A stretch of DNA of 34,768 nucleotides from Amphritea sp. (GTDB taxonomy: Bacteria > Pseudomonadota > Gammaproteobacteria > Pseudomonadales > Balneatricaceae), in contig JAOXSA010000531.1 in the NCBI GenBank assembly GCA_025800245.1, positions 1 to 34,768 of the forward strand, in the 5' to 3' direction. The translations under genes and the position numbers were made by a program. The notes under the pieces are model-generated. The model worked only from the letters and a program-made list of their open reading frames with translations. It was not told where the DNA came from and made no database searches. Below are positions 1-8,034 of this stretch, one piece after another (positions within the stretch are counted from its first letter, which is position 1; the number at the start of each line of letters is the position of its first letter).

Positions 1-146
1 GTACGCCAGCTCAGCCCGGCCTGAGCACTTTCCAGAATCAGATACTCAAACAGCTGCTGATCATTAGTCTGAGGCACACCCCATACTTCATCATGATATT
101 GCTGTTCCAGTTCGGTTTCGGTCGCCCAGGCGCATCGCTGACACAT
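1..146 (-). CDS. tag: DNA-3-methyladenine glycosylase I (5' part; runs off the window)
   Basis: Tag removes 3-methyladenine from alkylated DNA as the first step of base excision repair in the cytoplasm. Only the first 48 codons lie in the window. The frame reads MCQRCAWATETELEQQYHDE and continues with VWGVP and an LESAQAGLSW segment, which is the start of the family. Cys5 and His18 match the N-terminal zinc ligands known for Tag, and the Glu of LES lies in the base-binding region. The ATG at 146 is preceded by an AGGGA-like ribosome site. It follows yheV by 48 bases on the same strand, so the two are probably co-transcribed. The rest of the gene cannot be judged. Confidence 0.9.
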   Translation of the reverse strand, partial: MCQRCAWATETELEQQYHDEVWGVPQTNDQQLFEYLILESAQAGLSWR

Positions 147-194
147 AGCTTCGTCCCTGATCTTATCTTCAGTTCTTATATTAAGTGCTTATAT

Positions 195-452
195 TCAGTG
201 CTTAGTAGTACCGGGATTCGGTACAAAGTTGAGTGGCTGAGCCGGTTCCAGCTCAACCTTACCAGCACGATTCACGCGGGTCTCCAACTCTTCCGAAGGC
301 TGGTCAGAACCGTCCATCGCCATCGAATCGCTGAAATCACAGCGTACGCACTCACGGTATTCGCGATCTTCATCGCGATACATCTTCAGGGTATCCATCT
401 CGCCACAGCGCGGACAAACCGCGCCGGCGATAAAACGTTTTACTATTGTCAT
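195..452 (-). CDS. yheV: YheV family putative zinc-ribbon protein
   Basis: A small protein of 85 residues beginning MTIVKRFIAGAVCPRCGEMD. Two Cys pairs (CPRCGEMD near residues 13-16 and ECVRCDF near 34-37) form a zinc-ribbon-like fold as in YheV (DUF2387), whose function is unknown. The C-terminal tail is acidic and low in complexity. The frame stays open for 52 more codons upstream, but those codons run through a long imperfect inverted repeat and look non-coding. The ATG at 452 has a GAGAG ribosome site and gives the usual family N-terminus. It lies between prlC and tag on the same strand. Confidence 0.85.
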   Translation of the reverse strand: MTIVKRFIAGAVCPRCGEMDTLKMYRDEDREYRECVRCDFSDSMAMDGSDQPSEELETRVNRAGKVELEPAQPLNFVPNPGTTKH

Positions 453-527
453 TACACTCTCTATCAAACAATCCAACAGCCTTACAGAGGCTGTGTATAA
501 ACGTGATGAGCGAAGGCTAGAGAAGGC

Positions 528-585
528 AAAAATTGACGAAAAAGCGGAGTTTACTGAAGTAAATGAGCATTTTGAGTCAATTTTT
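528..585. repeat. Nested inverted repeat between prlC and yheV
   Basis: Outer arms AAAAATTGAC (528-537) and GTCAATTTTT (576-585) enclose inner arms TTTACT (550-555) and AGTAAA (558-563). The element is in the 5' leader of yheV and downstream of prlC. Read on the minus strand it ends in a short T run, so it could be a weak terminator for prlC, but the AT-rich stem is atypical. It may also be one copy of a dispersed repeat. No second copy was found in this window. Confidence 0.5.
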
Positions 586-648
586 AACACCCTATAGCCA
601 AGTCGCAATAGTTTTTACATAGTCTCTCTGCAGCCGCCGTTAATCAAC

Positions 649-2685
649 TCAGGCGGTAATACCGGAATGGCGCAGCAGGGCATCCACCTGCGGTTCACGA
701 CCACGGAACGCCACAAACAGCTCCATCGGTTCTTTTGATCCGCCCATCTCGAGGATATTCTCGCGGAACGACTGACCGGTTGTGGTATTAAACACACCCT
801 CTTCCTCAAACCGGGAAAACGCATCCGCCGATAGTACCTCAGCCCATTTATAGCTGTAGTAACCAGCCGCGTAGCCACCGGCAAAGATATGGCTGAAGCT
901 GTGCTGGAAACGGTTAAAGGCGGGCGGTGTCACAACTGCTACCTGCTCGCGTACCCGGTTCAGCACCGACTGAACATCGGTTTCACCGGCAACAAATTCT
1001 TTGTGCAGCTGGAAATCGAACAGGGAGAATTCCAGCTGACGTACCATCATCATACCGGACTGGAAGTTCTTTGCCGCCAGCATTTTGTCTAACAGCGCCT
1101 GTGGCAGAGTCTCGCCGGACTGATAGTGACCAGAGATCAGCGCCAGCGCTTCCGGCTCGTAGCACCAGTTTTCCAGGAACTGACTCGGCAGCTCCACCGC
1201 ATCCCAGGCAACACCGTTTATGCCGCTGACATCGGCGCATTCAATGCGGGTCAGCATGTGGTGCAGACCGTGGCCAAACTCGTGGAACAGGGTGGTCACT
1301 TCGTTGTGGGTCAGCAGGGCAGGGTCATCACCCACCGGTGGGTTAAAGTTGCATACCAGATAAGCCACCGGCAGCTGCAACGCACCGCCATCCAGACGGC
1401 GACGGATACGGCAGTCATCCATCCAGGCGCCGCCACGCTTCTTAGCGCGAGCGAACGGATCAAGGAAGAAACGGGCGATGGTCTCACCGCTACGGGACAC
1501 TTCAAACAAGCGGGCATCATCGTGCCAGCGATCAAATTCTGTGACTTCGCTGATTTCAATATCAAACAATTTACCGGTCACCTGGAACATACCATCCAGC
1601 ACTTTCGGCATTGGGAAATAAGGCCGCAGCTCTTCCTGAGAGATCGCGTAACGATCCTGCTTCAGTTTCTCACCGAAGTAGCTGACATCCCAGGCCTGCA
1701 GACCGGTAAGGCCTGCCTGCTGTTCCGCAAAGGCCCTCAGCTCAGCAAATTCCTGCTCAGCCACCGGACGACTTTTCTCAGCCAGATCATTCAGGAAACC
1801 GATCACCTGATCCGGGGTTTCCGCCATCTTGGTAGCCAGACTGTATTCGGAGTAATCATTAAAGCCTAACAGCTGCGCCAGCTCGGCCCGCAGAGTCAGG
1901 ATATCCTGCATCAGCGGCGTGTTATCCCACTGACCGGCCTGAGGTCCCTGATCGGAAGCACGGGTTGCAAATGCGGTGTAGATCTCTTCGCGCAGTTCAC
2001 GGTTATCCGCGTAGGTGATCACGGCAAAGTAGGACGGGAAGTCCAGCGTAATCAGCCAGCCCTGTTCACCTTTGCTTTCAGCCATCTGTTTTGCAGCGGC
2101 CATTGCGCTATCCGGCAGACCTGCCAGATCAGCTTCATCAGTGATCAGCTTGCTCCAGCCATCGGTAGCATCCATGACATTCTCAGAGAACCTGGTGGTC
2201 AGTTCAGACAGCTTCTGCTGCAACTCGCCAAAGCGTTTCTGACCAGCATCATCCAGCGCGATACCGGACAGTCGGAAATCACGCAGGGCGTTATCGATCA
2301 CCTTCTGCTGAGCAGTGCTCAACTGAGTGTATTCAGCGCTTTCCGCAATCTGCTGATAAGCCTGGTACAACGCCTGATTCTGGCCTAGTTCGGTCCAGTA
2401 CTGGGATAATTTAGGCAGGCAGGCATTGTAGGCATCCCGCAGCTCATCGCTGTTCACGACGGAGTTCATATGAGATACCGGTGACCATGCCTTGCCGAGT
2501 CGGTCATTACATTGCTCCAGCGGTGCTACGACGGTTTCCCATCCCGGAGTACCAGTCTGCTGTGCAATCGCTTCAACCTGCGCGCGACAATCCGCCAGCA
2601 GCTGATCAATCGCAGGCTCAACCTGATCCGGCTGAATCTGGCTGAAAGGGGGTAGCAGGTGGTCCTGTAGCAGTGGGTTGCTCAT
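649..2685 (-). CDS. prlC: Oligopeptidase A (M3 family zinc metallopeptidase)
   Basis: PrlC/OpdA is a cytoplasmic thimet-type oligopeptidase that degrades short peptides, including cleaved signal peptides. The product has 678 residues, close to the 680 of E. coli OpdA. The zinc motif HEFGH is at about residues 468-472 in the context TTLFHEFGHGLHHML. The C-terminal FSHIFAGGYAAGYYSYKWAEVLSADAF region is also typical. The frame is open 10 codons further upstream, but the ATG at 2685 has GGAGAGAG seven bases before it and gives the family start MSNPLL. It is divergent from the carbonic anhydrase gene across 135 bases and leads the prlC-yheV-tag group. Confidence 0.96.
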   Translation of the reverse strand: MSNPLLQDHLLPPFSQIQPDQVEPAIDQLLADCRAQVEAIAQQTGTPGWETVVAPLEQCNDRLGKAWSPVSHMNSVVNSDELRDAYNACLPKLSQYWTELGQNQALYQAYQQIAESAEYTQLSTAQQKVIDNALRDFRLSGIALDDAGQKRFGELQQKLSELTTRFSENVMDATDGWSKLITDEADLAGLPDSAMAAAKQMAESKGEQGWLITLDFPSYFAVITYADNRELREEIYTAFATRASDQGPQAGQWDNTPLMQDILTLRAELAQLLGFNDYSEYSLATKMAETPDQVIGFLNDLAEKSRPVAEQEFAELRAFAEQQAGLTGLQAWDVSYFGEKLKQDRYAISQEELRPYFPMPKVLDGMFQVTGKLFDIEISEVTEFDRWHDDARLFEVSRSGETIARFFLDPFARAKKRGGAWMDDCRIRRRLDGGALQLPVAYLVCNFNPPVGDDPALLTHNEVTTLFHEFGHGLHHMLTRIECADVSGINGVAWDAVELPSQFLENWCYEPEALALISGHYQSGETLPQALLDKMLAAKNFQSGMMMVRQLEFSLFDFQLHKEFVAGETDVQSVLNRVREQVAVVTPPAFNRFQHSFSHIFAGGYAAGYYSYKWAEVLSADAFSRFEEEGVFNTTTGQSFRENILEMGGSKEPMELFVAFRGREPQVDALLRHSGITA

Positions 2686-2820
2686 ATCTCTCTCCGTAAC
2701 GGATACAAAATTCAATACAACTATTTATGGGGTAAGGCTGCCCTGTTTTCAATCGCTGTGATCGGTTTATTATAGATTCCTGACAGCGCCAACCTGACAA
2801 CAACCAGACGAGATTTATTC

Positions 2821-3363
2821 ATGACCGTACGTACCTATCAGGGCACCACCCCAAAACTGGGCAACGCCGTATTTATCGACCCCACCGCCGTGGTGCTGGG
2901 AGATGTTGAACTCGGCGATGATGTCTCCGTCTGGCCATTGACCGTGATTCGCGGCGATATGCACCGCATCCGCATCGGCAACCGCACCAGTATTCAGGAC
3001 GGCTCCGTATTACACATCACCCACGCAGGCCCGTTTAACCCGGATGGTTTCCCTCTGATCATCGGCGATGACGTCACCGTCGGCCATCAGGCCATGCTCC
3101 ACGGCTGCACCATCGGCAGCCGCGTACTGGTTGGCATGGGCGCCATGGTGATGGACGGTGCCATTGTCGAAGATGACGTCATCATCGGCGCCGGCAGTCT
3201 GGTACCACCGGGCAAAACCCTGAAAAGCGGTCATCTCTACGTTGGCCGCCCGGTCAAAGAAGTACGTGAATTAACCGAAAAAGAGATGAGTTTTTTTACA
3301 TATACGGCCGGGAATTATGTGAAGTTGAAGGATACTCATATCGCAGAGCGATATGAGAAGTAG
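2821..3363 (+). CDS. Gamma-carbonic anhydrase family protein (left-handed beta-helix)
   Basis: A 180-residue hexapeptide-repeat protein of the gamma-carbonic anhydrase/YrdA/PaaY group, which form trimers of left-handed beta-helices with an interfacial metal. The repeats run from about residue 12 to 145. The three expected metal-binding histidines are visible: His65 in VLHITH, His89 in GHQ and His94 in MLHGC. Family members vary, and many have no proven anhydrase activity, so the reaction is not certain. The start at 2821 has only a weak ribosome site (GACGAG). The TAG stop is also the first three bases of a dispersed repeat. The gene is next to prlC, an arrangement I recall from Pseudomonas. 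Confidence 0.93.
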   Translation: MTVRTYQGTTPKLGNAVFIDPTAVVLGDVELGDDVSVWPLTVIRGDMHRIRIGNRTSIQDGSVLHITHAGPFNPDGFPLIIGDDVTVGHQAMLHGCTIGSRVLVGMGAMVMDGAIVEDDVIIGAGSLVPPGKTLKSGHLYVGRPVKEVRELTEKEMSFFTYTAGNYVKLKDTHIAERYEK

Positions 3364-3428
3364 CTGGAACGGCGGACAAAGCCCGCCTTGCTCGTGGCTA
3401 GACGGGATGCATAGCATCCCTTGCTCGA
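3361..3428 (+). repeat. Two-hairpin dispersed repeat, copy A
   Basis: The copy starts TAGCTGGAACGGCGG and holds two hairpins: GGCGG/CCGCC with loop ACAAAGC region (3371-3387) and GGGATGC-AT-GCATCCC-like arms (3404-3420). They are joined by TTGCTCGTGGCTAGAC. The first three bases are the stop codon of the carbonic anhydrase gene. Copies B (4681-4747) and C (5481-5549) have the same arrangement on the opposite strand. The structure resembles REP/BIME-type elements. Confidence 0.85.
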
Positions 3429-3494
3429 AAGAGCGTGAAGCTACAGCTTTACTCAATGATACTCAAAATAAAAAGATGAAAATTAAACCCACCT

Positions 3495-4664
3495 TCACGA
3501 CTTAGACATTTTAATCAACTTTCCTATTTGCTCCATGCCATCGAACGTCGACGGTAACTTTTCATCATCAGAAACAATCCCGGAGAAAATTATACTTTCA
3601 AATTTTTCTAAAGAGCTTCCATCTTTTTTCTTAATGTCAGAAGAATAATCTGCGTAGTGCTGTATGAATCGACAAAGAGTCTTTCTAAGCTCTATCTGCA
3701 ATATTTGAGACTTCACACCCTTGTAATTAAACAATAAAACCCTGAAATAATAGACAAGTATAATTACTATAGAAAGGGTAGGTATTGTTGACAAAGCCAG
3801 CGGAACTTTAAGATCATTTATTTTTTCAATATGATAATAAATAAAACCAATCTCAACAGTCAAAGGCAGAACTATTAAAGCCCCTATAACTCTGATCCAA
3901 AATAGCACCTTATCCTTCTCTTCTTTTTTCTCTTTTGCAAGGTCGTTGAAACCATCAAACAAACCCACAAAATTGAACCCAGATTCGTATTCTTTAAGTG
4001 AATCCTTCAAAGACTCTACTCGAGCCTCTCTTTGCGCCAGAGTCTTCTCCCATCCTTCAGAGCGCTCATCTAAAGACTGAGAAATCTCATTAAAACTCTT
4101 TATACTCTGTATTGTGTCACTATTTGCAATTGACTTAAAAATGCTGATCGGCATTTCTTTAATTGCGAATTCTATTTGATCTCTAGGCTGATCTTCAAAA
4201 TCATCAATATAACGAAATGCAAATTGCTTTATTTTTTCAAACTCACGTGAAAGCTCATTCTTAATTGACAAATCAAACTCAAGAAGAAACCTAAAGCATA
4301 TTGAAAAAATATCATCAAACTTTTCTTTTGAAAAATCAGATTCATTGATAAGTAATTGACTTATAAAATGATCACCAATCCATGAAACATTAATACTACA
4401 GTACTCACCCCACTGCTCAGGATTTTTTATCATTGACTGTACAACACTATGTATATGAGCATTTCTCTGCGCACTAAATTCATCACTTTCATAAACCCCT
4501 TCAATCAATTTTTTGAAATTTGAAAGAGCTGACTTACTATTGGATCTTTCAAAAAAATCTGAATTATCTTCCACCGTTAAAAACCTCAAAATAAGCAAGA
4601 TAAAAAAGCCAATACATCTGTTTAAAAAAGAATTAACTAATAGTTTACTGAAAAGCAACCACAT
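3495..4664 (-). CDS. Unrecognised membrane protein with coiled coil and two C-terminal transmembrane helices
   Basis: I do not recognise this 389-residue protein with confidence. Its layout can be read. A hydrophobic N-terminus (about 2-31) is followed by a helical soluble region rich in Lys, Glu and Asp. A likely coiled coil (about 193-230) comes next, then a FNFVGLFDGFNDLAKEK segment (about 230-246). Two strong transmembrane helices follow (about 254-276 and 287-311), then a cytoplasmic tail with LEKFESIIFSGIV and PSTFDG. The layout faintly recalls DUF6161-type proteins, from memory only. The sequence is clearly richer in A and T than its neighbours, which suggests transfer. The ATG at 4664 lacks a clear ribosome site, and a TTG at 4688 inside repeat copy B is an alternative. 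It is bracketed by inverted repeat copies A and B. Confidence 0.75.
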   Translation of the reverse strand: MWLLFSKLLVNSFLNRCIGFFILLILRFLTVEDNSDFFERSNSKSALSNFKKLIEGVYESDEFSAQRNAHIHSVVQSMIKNPEQWGEYCSINVSWIGDHFISQLLINESDFSKEKFDDIFSICFRFLLEFDLSIKNELSREFEKIKQFAFRYIDDFEDQPRDQIEFAIKEMPISIFKSIANSDTIQSIKSFNEISQSLDERSEGWEKTLAQREARVESLKDSLKEYESGFNFVGLFDGFNDLAKEKKEEKDKVLFWIRVIGALIVLPLTVEIGFIYYHIEKINDLKVPLALSTIPTLSIVIILVYYFRVLLFNYKGVKSQILQIELRKTLCRFIQHYADYSSDIKKKDGSSLEKFESIIFSGIVSDDEKLPSTFDGMEQIGKLIKMSKS

Positions 4665-4680
4665 CAAAGCTGTTAATTTT

Positions 4681-4747
4681 TCCAGCAAGGGATGCTTGCA
4701 TCCCGTCTAGCCACGAGCAAGGCGGCTATGCCCGCCGTTCCAGCTAC
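4681..4747 (-). repeat. Two-hairpin dispersed repeat, copy B
   Basis: On the minus strand this reads TAGCTGGAACGGCGG, then the linker TTGCTCGTGGCTAGAC, then the GGGATGC/GCATCCC hairpin. It is nearly identical to copy A but inverted. The TAG stop of the ParE-type toxin gene (4744-4746) is the start of the repeat, as copy A supplies the stop of the carbonic anhydrase gene. The far end overlaps the start region of the membrane-protein gene. Confidence 0.85.
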
Positions 4748-5043
4748 GGCTCAACTAAAGTTGAGCGATCCAACCGCTGCCGATAACTCATCACCAGCAA
4801 TACCCGGATTTCTGTTTGCTGAATCTTATAGATAACCCGATAGTTGCCTTGCACAACTTCGCGGATCTCTGAGCGCTGAATTTCAGAGACGATGCGCCCG
4901 CTTTCTGGGAAATCTGAGAGTCGCTCCACCGAGCCGAATATATCCTCAACCCACTGTTCGGCGACGCTGGGCTTATCCAAAGCGATATACTCAGCAATAT
5001 CGCGGGCCTGATCCACCGCCATGAGAGACCAGATTATTTTCAA
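4744..5043 (-). CDS. RelE/ParE family type II toxin
   Basis: A 99-residue toxin of the RelE/ParE superfamily, which act either on gyrase (ParE) or as ribosome-dependent RNases (RelE). The pattern LKIIWSLMAVDQARDIAEYI, then AVEQW-like AEQWVEDI, LSDFPESGR, EIREVVQGNYRVIYKI and a C-terminal VLLVMSYRQRL are ParE-like. I chose the TTG at 5043 because a GGGAGGG ribosome site lies five bases upstream and the protein then starts at the family's first beta strand. A TTG at 5058 that overlaps the antitoxin stop is possible but has no such site. The antitoxin gene is immediately upstream, so the pair is one operon. Whether the target is gyrase or mRNA cannot be told. Confidence 0.88.
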   Translation of the reverse strand: MKIIWSLMAVDQARDIAEYIALDKPSVAEQWVEDIFGSVERLSDFPESGRIVSEIQRSEIREVVQGNYRVIYKIQQTEIRVLLVMSYRQRLDRSTLVEP

Positions 5044-5054
5044 CGAGCCCTCCC

Positions 5055-5336
5055 TCAACGAGAGATCCCTTTCATCACCATAGCTTTGGCGTCGTCATGG
5101 CTGATTCCCCGTCCTTCATCAATCTGGGTTTCAGCTTTATAGATCGCTTCCAACATCTCTAAGCGTGCCTGCATCGCTTCAAACTCACCTACATCCGCCA
5201 GTACCGCAACACCTTTACCGTGTTGGGTGATGACTAAAGGCCTTTTAGTTTCAGTGACTTGCTGGATACAGGAACTGACGCCCGCCCTGAAATCAGAGAG
5301 TGGGCGGATATCTTCTTCAGGATTAATGCGTTGCAT
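5055..5336 (-). CDS. Phd/YefM family type II antitoxin
   Basis: A 93-residue antitoxin with the Phd/YefM pattern: an N-terminal DNA-binding part (IRPLSDFRAGVSSCIQQV, then TKRPLVITQHGKGVAVLADVGEFEAM), followed by a helical C-terminus that would bind the toxin. The frame is open for 21 codons upstream with a hydrophobic stretch, but these cross the operator palindrome. The ATG at 5336 with AAGGTG upstream is the right start. It precedes the toxin gene by 11 bases. An inverted repeat directly upstream suggests self-repression by the complex, as is usual for these modules. Confidence 0.9.
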   Translation of the reverse strand: MQRINPEEDIRPLSDFRAGVSSCIQQVTETKRPLVITQHGKGVAVLADVGEFEAMQARLEMLEAIYKAETQIDEGRGISHDDAKAMVMKGISR

Positions 5337-5347
5337 CACAGAACACC

Positions 5348-5371
5348 TTTTGTACAGAATTAAGTACAAAA
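5348..5371. promoter_or_regulatory. Probable toxin-antitoxin operator
   Basis: Perfect 8-base inverted arms TTTTGTAC (5348-5355) and GTACAAAA (5364-5371) are separated by eight bases and end 11 bases before the antitoxin ATG. The placement fits an operator for Phd/YefM-type autoregulation. TTGTAC within it could also serve as a -35-like element on the minus strand. Confidence 0.65.
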
Positions 5372-5480
5372 TAGCGCAATTCAGTAGAAGAGCCAACAAC
5401 AGATAGCGCAGAATATCGGGCCTGGAAGACCCTCGCTACAAGGCAATGAAGGCCAGGATACTCCCTCGCTCCTGGCTTAT

Positions 5481-5549
5481 TCCAGCAAGGGATGCCTGCA
5501 TCCCGTCCAGCCACGAGCGAGGCGGGCTATACCCGCCGGTCCAGCCACG
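5481..5549 (-). repeat. Two-hairpin dispersed repeat, copy C
   Basis: This is the same two-hairpin element as copies A and B, read on the minus strand: GGCGGG/CCCGCC and GGGATGC/GCATCCC joined by a GCTCGTGGCTGGAC linker. It begins about 25 bases after the stop codon of the Lon-like gene and is in that gene's sense orientation. Another inverted pair, GCCAGGA (5452-5458) and TCCTGGC (5470-5476), lies next to it, so this gap is rich in stem-loops. Confidence 0.85.
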
Positions 5550-5573
5550 GAGAAATACGCCCTACACGTATTC

Positions 5574-7949
5574 CTATGCCTTAGCCTTCGCGATCTCCCT
5601 CAACCGCTTAACCACCTGCGCATTAATAGAGCGCTGGGTGAAGTTACCGTCATCTTTCAGCTGGCCCGCTTTACGGCCCATCAGTAGCTCCAGACACTCG
5701 TCCACTGTGCCTACTGCATGAATGCAGAACTGGCCTTCGGCGACAGCATCAACGACCTCACGTTTCAGCATCAGGTTACGGACGTTGGCTTTAGGGATAA
5801 TCACGCCCTGTTTGCCGGTCAGGCCGCGGGTGTTACAGAGATTGAAGAAGCCTTCAATCTTCTCATTCACACCACCGATCGCCTGCACTTCACCGTACTG
5901 GTTGATGGAACCGGTCATGGCATATTGCTGCCTGATCGGAATATGGGTGAGGGCGGAGATCAGAGTACAGATCTCGGCCATGGAGGCGCTGTCACCGTCG
6001 ATATAACCGTAGGATTGTTCCAGTGCGATGCTGGCCGACAAGGTCAGCGGGAAGTCCTGGGTGTACTTATGCCCCAGATAACCGGACAGGATCAGTACCC
6101 CTTTTGAATGGATCGGCTGCCCCAGGGTCACCTCACGTTCAATATCGACAATGCCCCGGTTACCCGGGTGCACCGTGGCGGTGATACGCGCCGGGAAACC
6201 GAAGGAAACATCGCCCACACCCAGCACCGTCAGACCATTAGAACGACCGGCATCTTCACCGTCGGTGGCGATCAGGACCGTCTCGTTGAGGATACTGTCG
6301 AGAATTTTGGAGGAGATACGACTGGTACGGCGCTCTTTGGCCTGCAACGCCATCTCCACGTGCTGATCGTTGATCAGTTCATCTTTCTGTTTGATCCGCT
6401 TGTAGTCCGCTTCACAGAGCAGATCCACCAGCTCACCAACATGAGCAGACAGCAGCTCCTGATCCTCTGTCAGACGGGAGCTGTGCTCCACCAATCGCGC
6501 TACTGCCTGACGGTTCAGCGGTGCCAGGCCCTCTTCATCGGCCAGAGTTTTCATCAGCCGGGCGTAGCTGCGGATAGTCGCGGGTTCACGCTTCACATCT
6601 TCATCAAAGTCCACCACCACACGGAACATCTTCTCGAAGTCGTGATCCAGCTCCTGCAGCAGATAATAGGTTTCCCGGGTACCGATCAGCACCACTTTCA
6701 CATGCAGAGGAATCGACTCCGGCGCCAGGGTGATGGTACCCATACCAGTCATCTCTGACATCGGATTCTCGATACGGATTTCGTGAGATTTCAACGCCCG
6801 CTTCAGAGCGCCATAAACAAACGGCTGCTCCAGCAGTTTTTCTGATTCCAGCACAAGATAGCCACCATTAGCGCGGTGCAAAGCACCGGAGCGGATCAAC
6901 TGGAAGTTGGTGCTGAGGGAACCCATCTCAGAGTTGTACTCCACCCGGCCAAACAGGTTGTCGTAGGTAGGGTGGGTCTCAAACACCACCGGCGCGCCTT
7001 TGGTTTTCTGGTTATCCACCAGCATATTCACGCCAAAAGTCGTTTCCATATACTGACGGCGGGCAGAATCGGTGCGAGCCTCGTTAGGCTTATCATCACC
7101 GATAATATCCATGGCGTTCTTGACCAGATTGGATTCCAGCTGGGTCAGATAATCCGGCACACCAGCGTTGTTGTGATACTTTTCACGCAGCGGCTGAATC
7201 AACGGTGCCACCGCACTGCGGGCGGTATCACGGTCCAGCGCTTTCATCCGATCACCGGCTTCGCGACGCCACTGAGGCATGCTGGCCAGCTCCTCATTGA
7301 GGTGATCTTCCAGCTTGGCGATATTGCTGGTGAACTGGTCACGGATCTCTTCCGGCAGCTGTGAAAATGCCGCTTCGTCCATCCCCTGACCGTCGGCTAC
7401 CGGTGTAAAACCGATGCTGCCGGCATCACGATACAGCGCGATACTGTGCTCCCGAGCCAGACTATCGACCTGATCAATAGCCTGATCATAGAGACGGTTA
7501 AAATCCCGTTCGACCTTACTTTTCTTGCGCTGATAAGCAGGGCTTTCAAAAGCCGCAGGCAGTTCGGTCAGGATCGCTTCGATCAGATGCTTAATATCCC
7601 GTTTGAATACCCAACCTTTACCCGCTGGTAGCTGAATAGCGATCGGTTTACGGCTTTCCTGCAGGTTGTTGAGATAGCACCAGTCGCTGGTTTTCTTCAG
7701 CTCTTTCTTAGCAATCGAGCGGATGCTGTCGATGGCGAATGAAAAACGACCGGTATGGGGATTGCCCATAACAAACATGTTGTAACCCGGACGCTTCATG
7801 CCGATGCCGAACTCCATCGCTTCGACGGCGCGTTCCTGACCAAAGAAGCCAGTGTAGGGTTCCAGAGTTTCAGTGGTCTTGAAAGGCAGCAATTCCGTGC
7901 TGCAGTGACGGTAAAGCTGATCGGGGGAGAGACGGGTGTCTTTTTCCAT
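5574..7949 (-). CDS. Lon-like ATP-dependent serine protease (AAA + Lon_C)
   Basis: A 791-residue single-chain protease related to Lon but without the Lon N-terminal domain, as in the YcbZ/LonH and AsrA group. The Walker A-like motif GNPHTGR is at 62-68, followed by a long helical insert (about 140-260). The Walker B-like ANGGYLVLE is at about 360-368. The C-terminal Lon domain (about 560-760) carries the Ser-Lys dyad, with Ser654 in DGDSAS and Lys697 in GGVNEKIEG. The family is linked to protein quality control and stress, and substrates are not known from sequence. The ATG at 7949 has AGGAG nine bases upstream. It appears to be a single-gene unit, with repeat copy C after its stop. Confidence 0.93.
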   Translation of the reverse strand: MEKDTRLSPDQLYRHCSTELLPFKTTETLEPYTGFFGQERAVEAMEFGIGMKRPGYNMFVMGNPHTGRFSFAIDSIRSIAKKELKKTSDWCYLNNLQESRKPIAIQLPAGKGWVFKRDIKHLIEAILTELPAAFESPAYQRKKSKVERDFNRLYDQAIDQVDSLAREHSIALYRDAGSIGFTPVADGQGMDEAAFSQLPEEIRDQFTSNIAKLEDHLNEELASMPQWRREAGDRMKALDRDTARSAVAPLIQPLREKYHNNAGVPDYLTQLESNLVKNAMDIIGDDKPNEARTDSARRQYMETTFGVNMLVDNQKTKGAPVVFETHPTYDNLFGRVEYNSEMGSLSTNFQLIRSGALHRANGGYLVLESEKLLEQPFVYGALKRALKSHEIRIENPMSEMTGMGTITLAPESIPLHVKVVLIGTRETYYLLQELDHDFEKMFRVVVDFDEDVKREPATIRSYARLMKTLADEEGLAPLNRQAVARLVEHSSRLTEDQELLSAHVGELVDLLCEADYKRIKQKDELINDQHVEMALQAKERRTSRISSKILDSILNETVLIATDGEDAGRSNGLTVLGVGDVSFGFPARITATVHPGNRGIVDIEREVTLGQPIHSKGVLILSGYLGHKYTQDFPLTLSASIALEQSYGYIDGDSASMAEICTLISALTHIPIRQQYAMTGSINQYGEVQAIGGVNEKIEGFFNLCNTRGLTGKQGVIIPKANVRNLMLKREVVDAVAEGQFCIHAVGTVDECLELLMGRKAGQLKDDGNFTQRSINAQVVKRLREIAKAKA

Positions 7950-8034
7950 AACGGCTCGCTCCTGCGTCGCGGGTTTCCCCTGTTATAACCCGCAGGGGAA
8001 ATCCACGCAATAAAGCCGTCAAAATCAGTCAGTT

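Noticed and set aside
453-608. N-terminal extension of yheV
   Set aside because: It is Ser- and Phe-rich, runs through the nested inverted repeat, and the internal ATG at 452 has a ribosome site and the usual family start.
1126-1869. 247-codon plus-strand frame opposite prlC
   Set aside because: It is inside a well-supported prlC and has no family features.
3361-5549. CRISPR array or insertion sequence from the repeated units
   Set aside because: The three units are about 67 bases, irregularly spaced and in both orientations, with genes between them, no spacers and no transposase.
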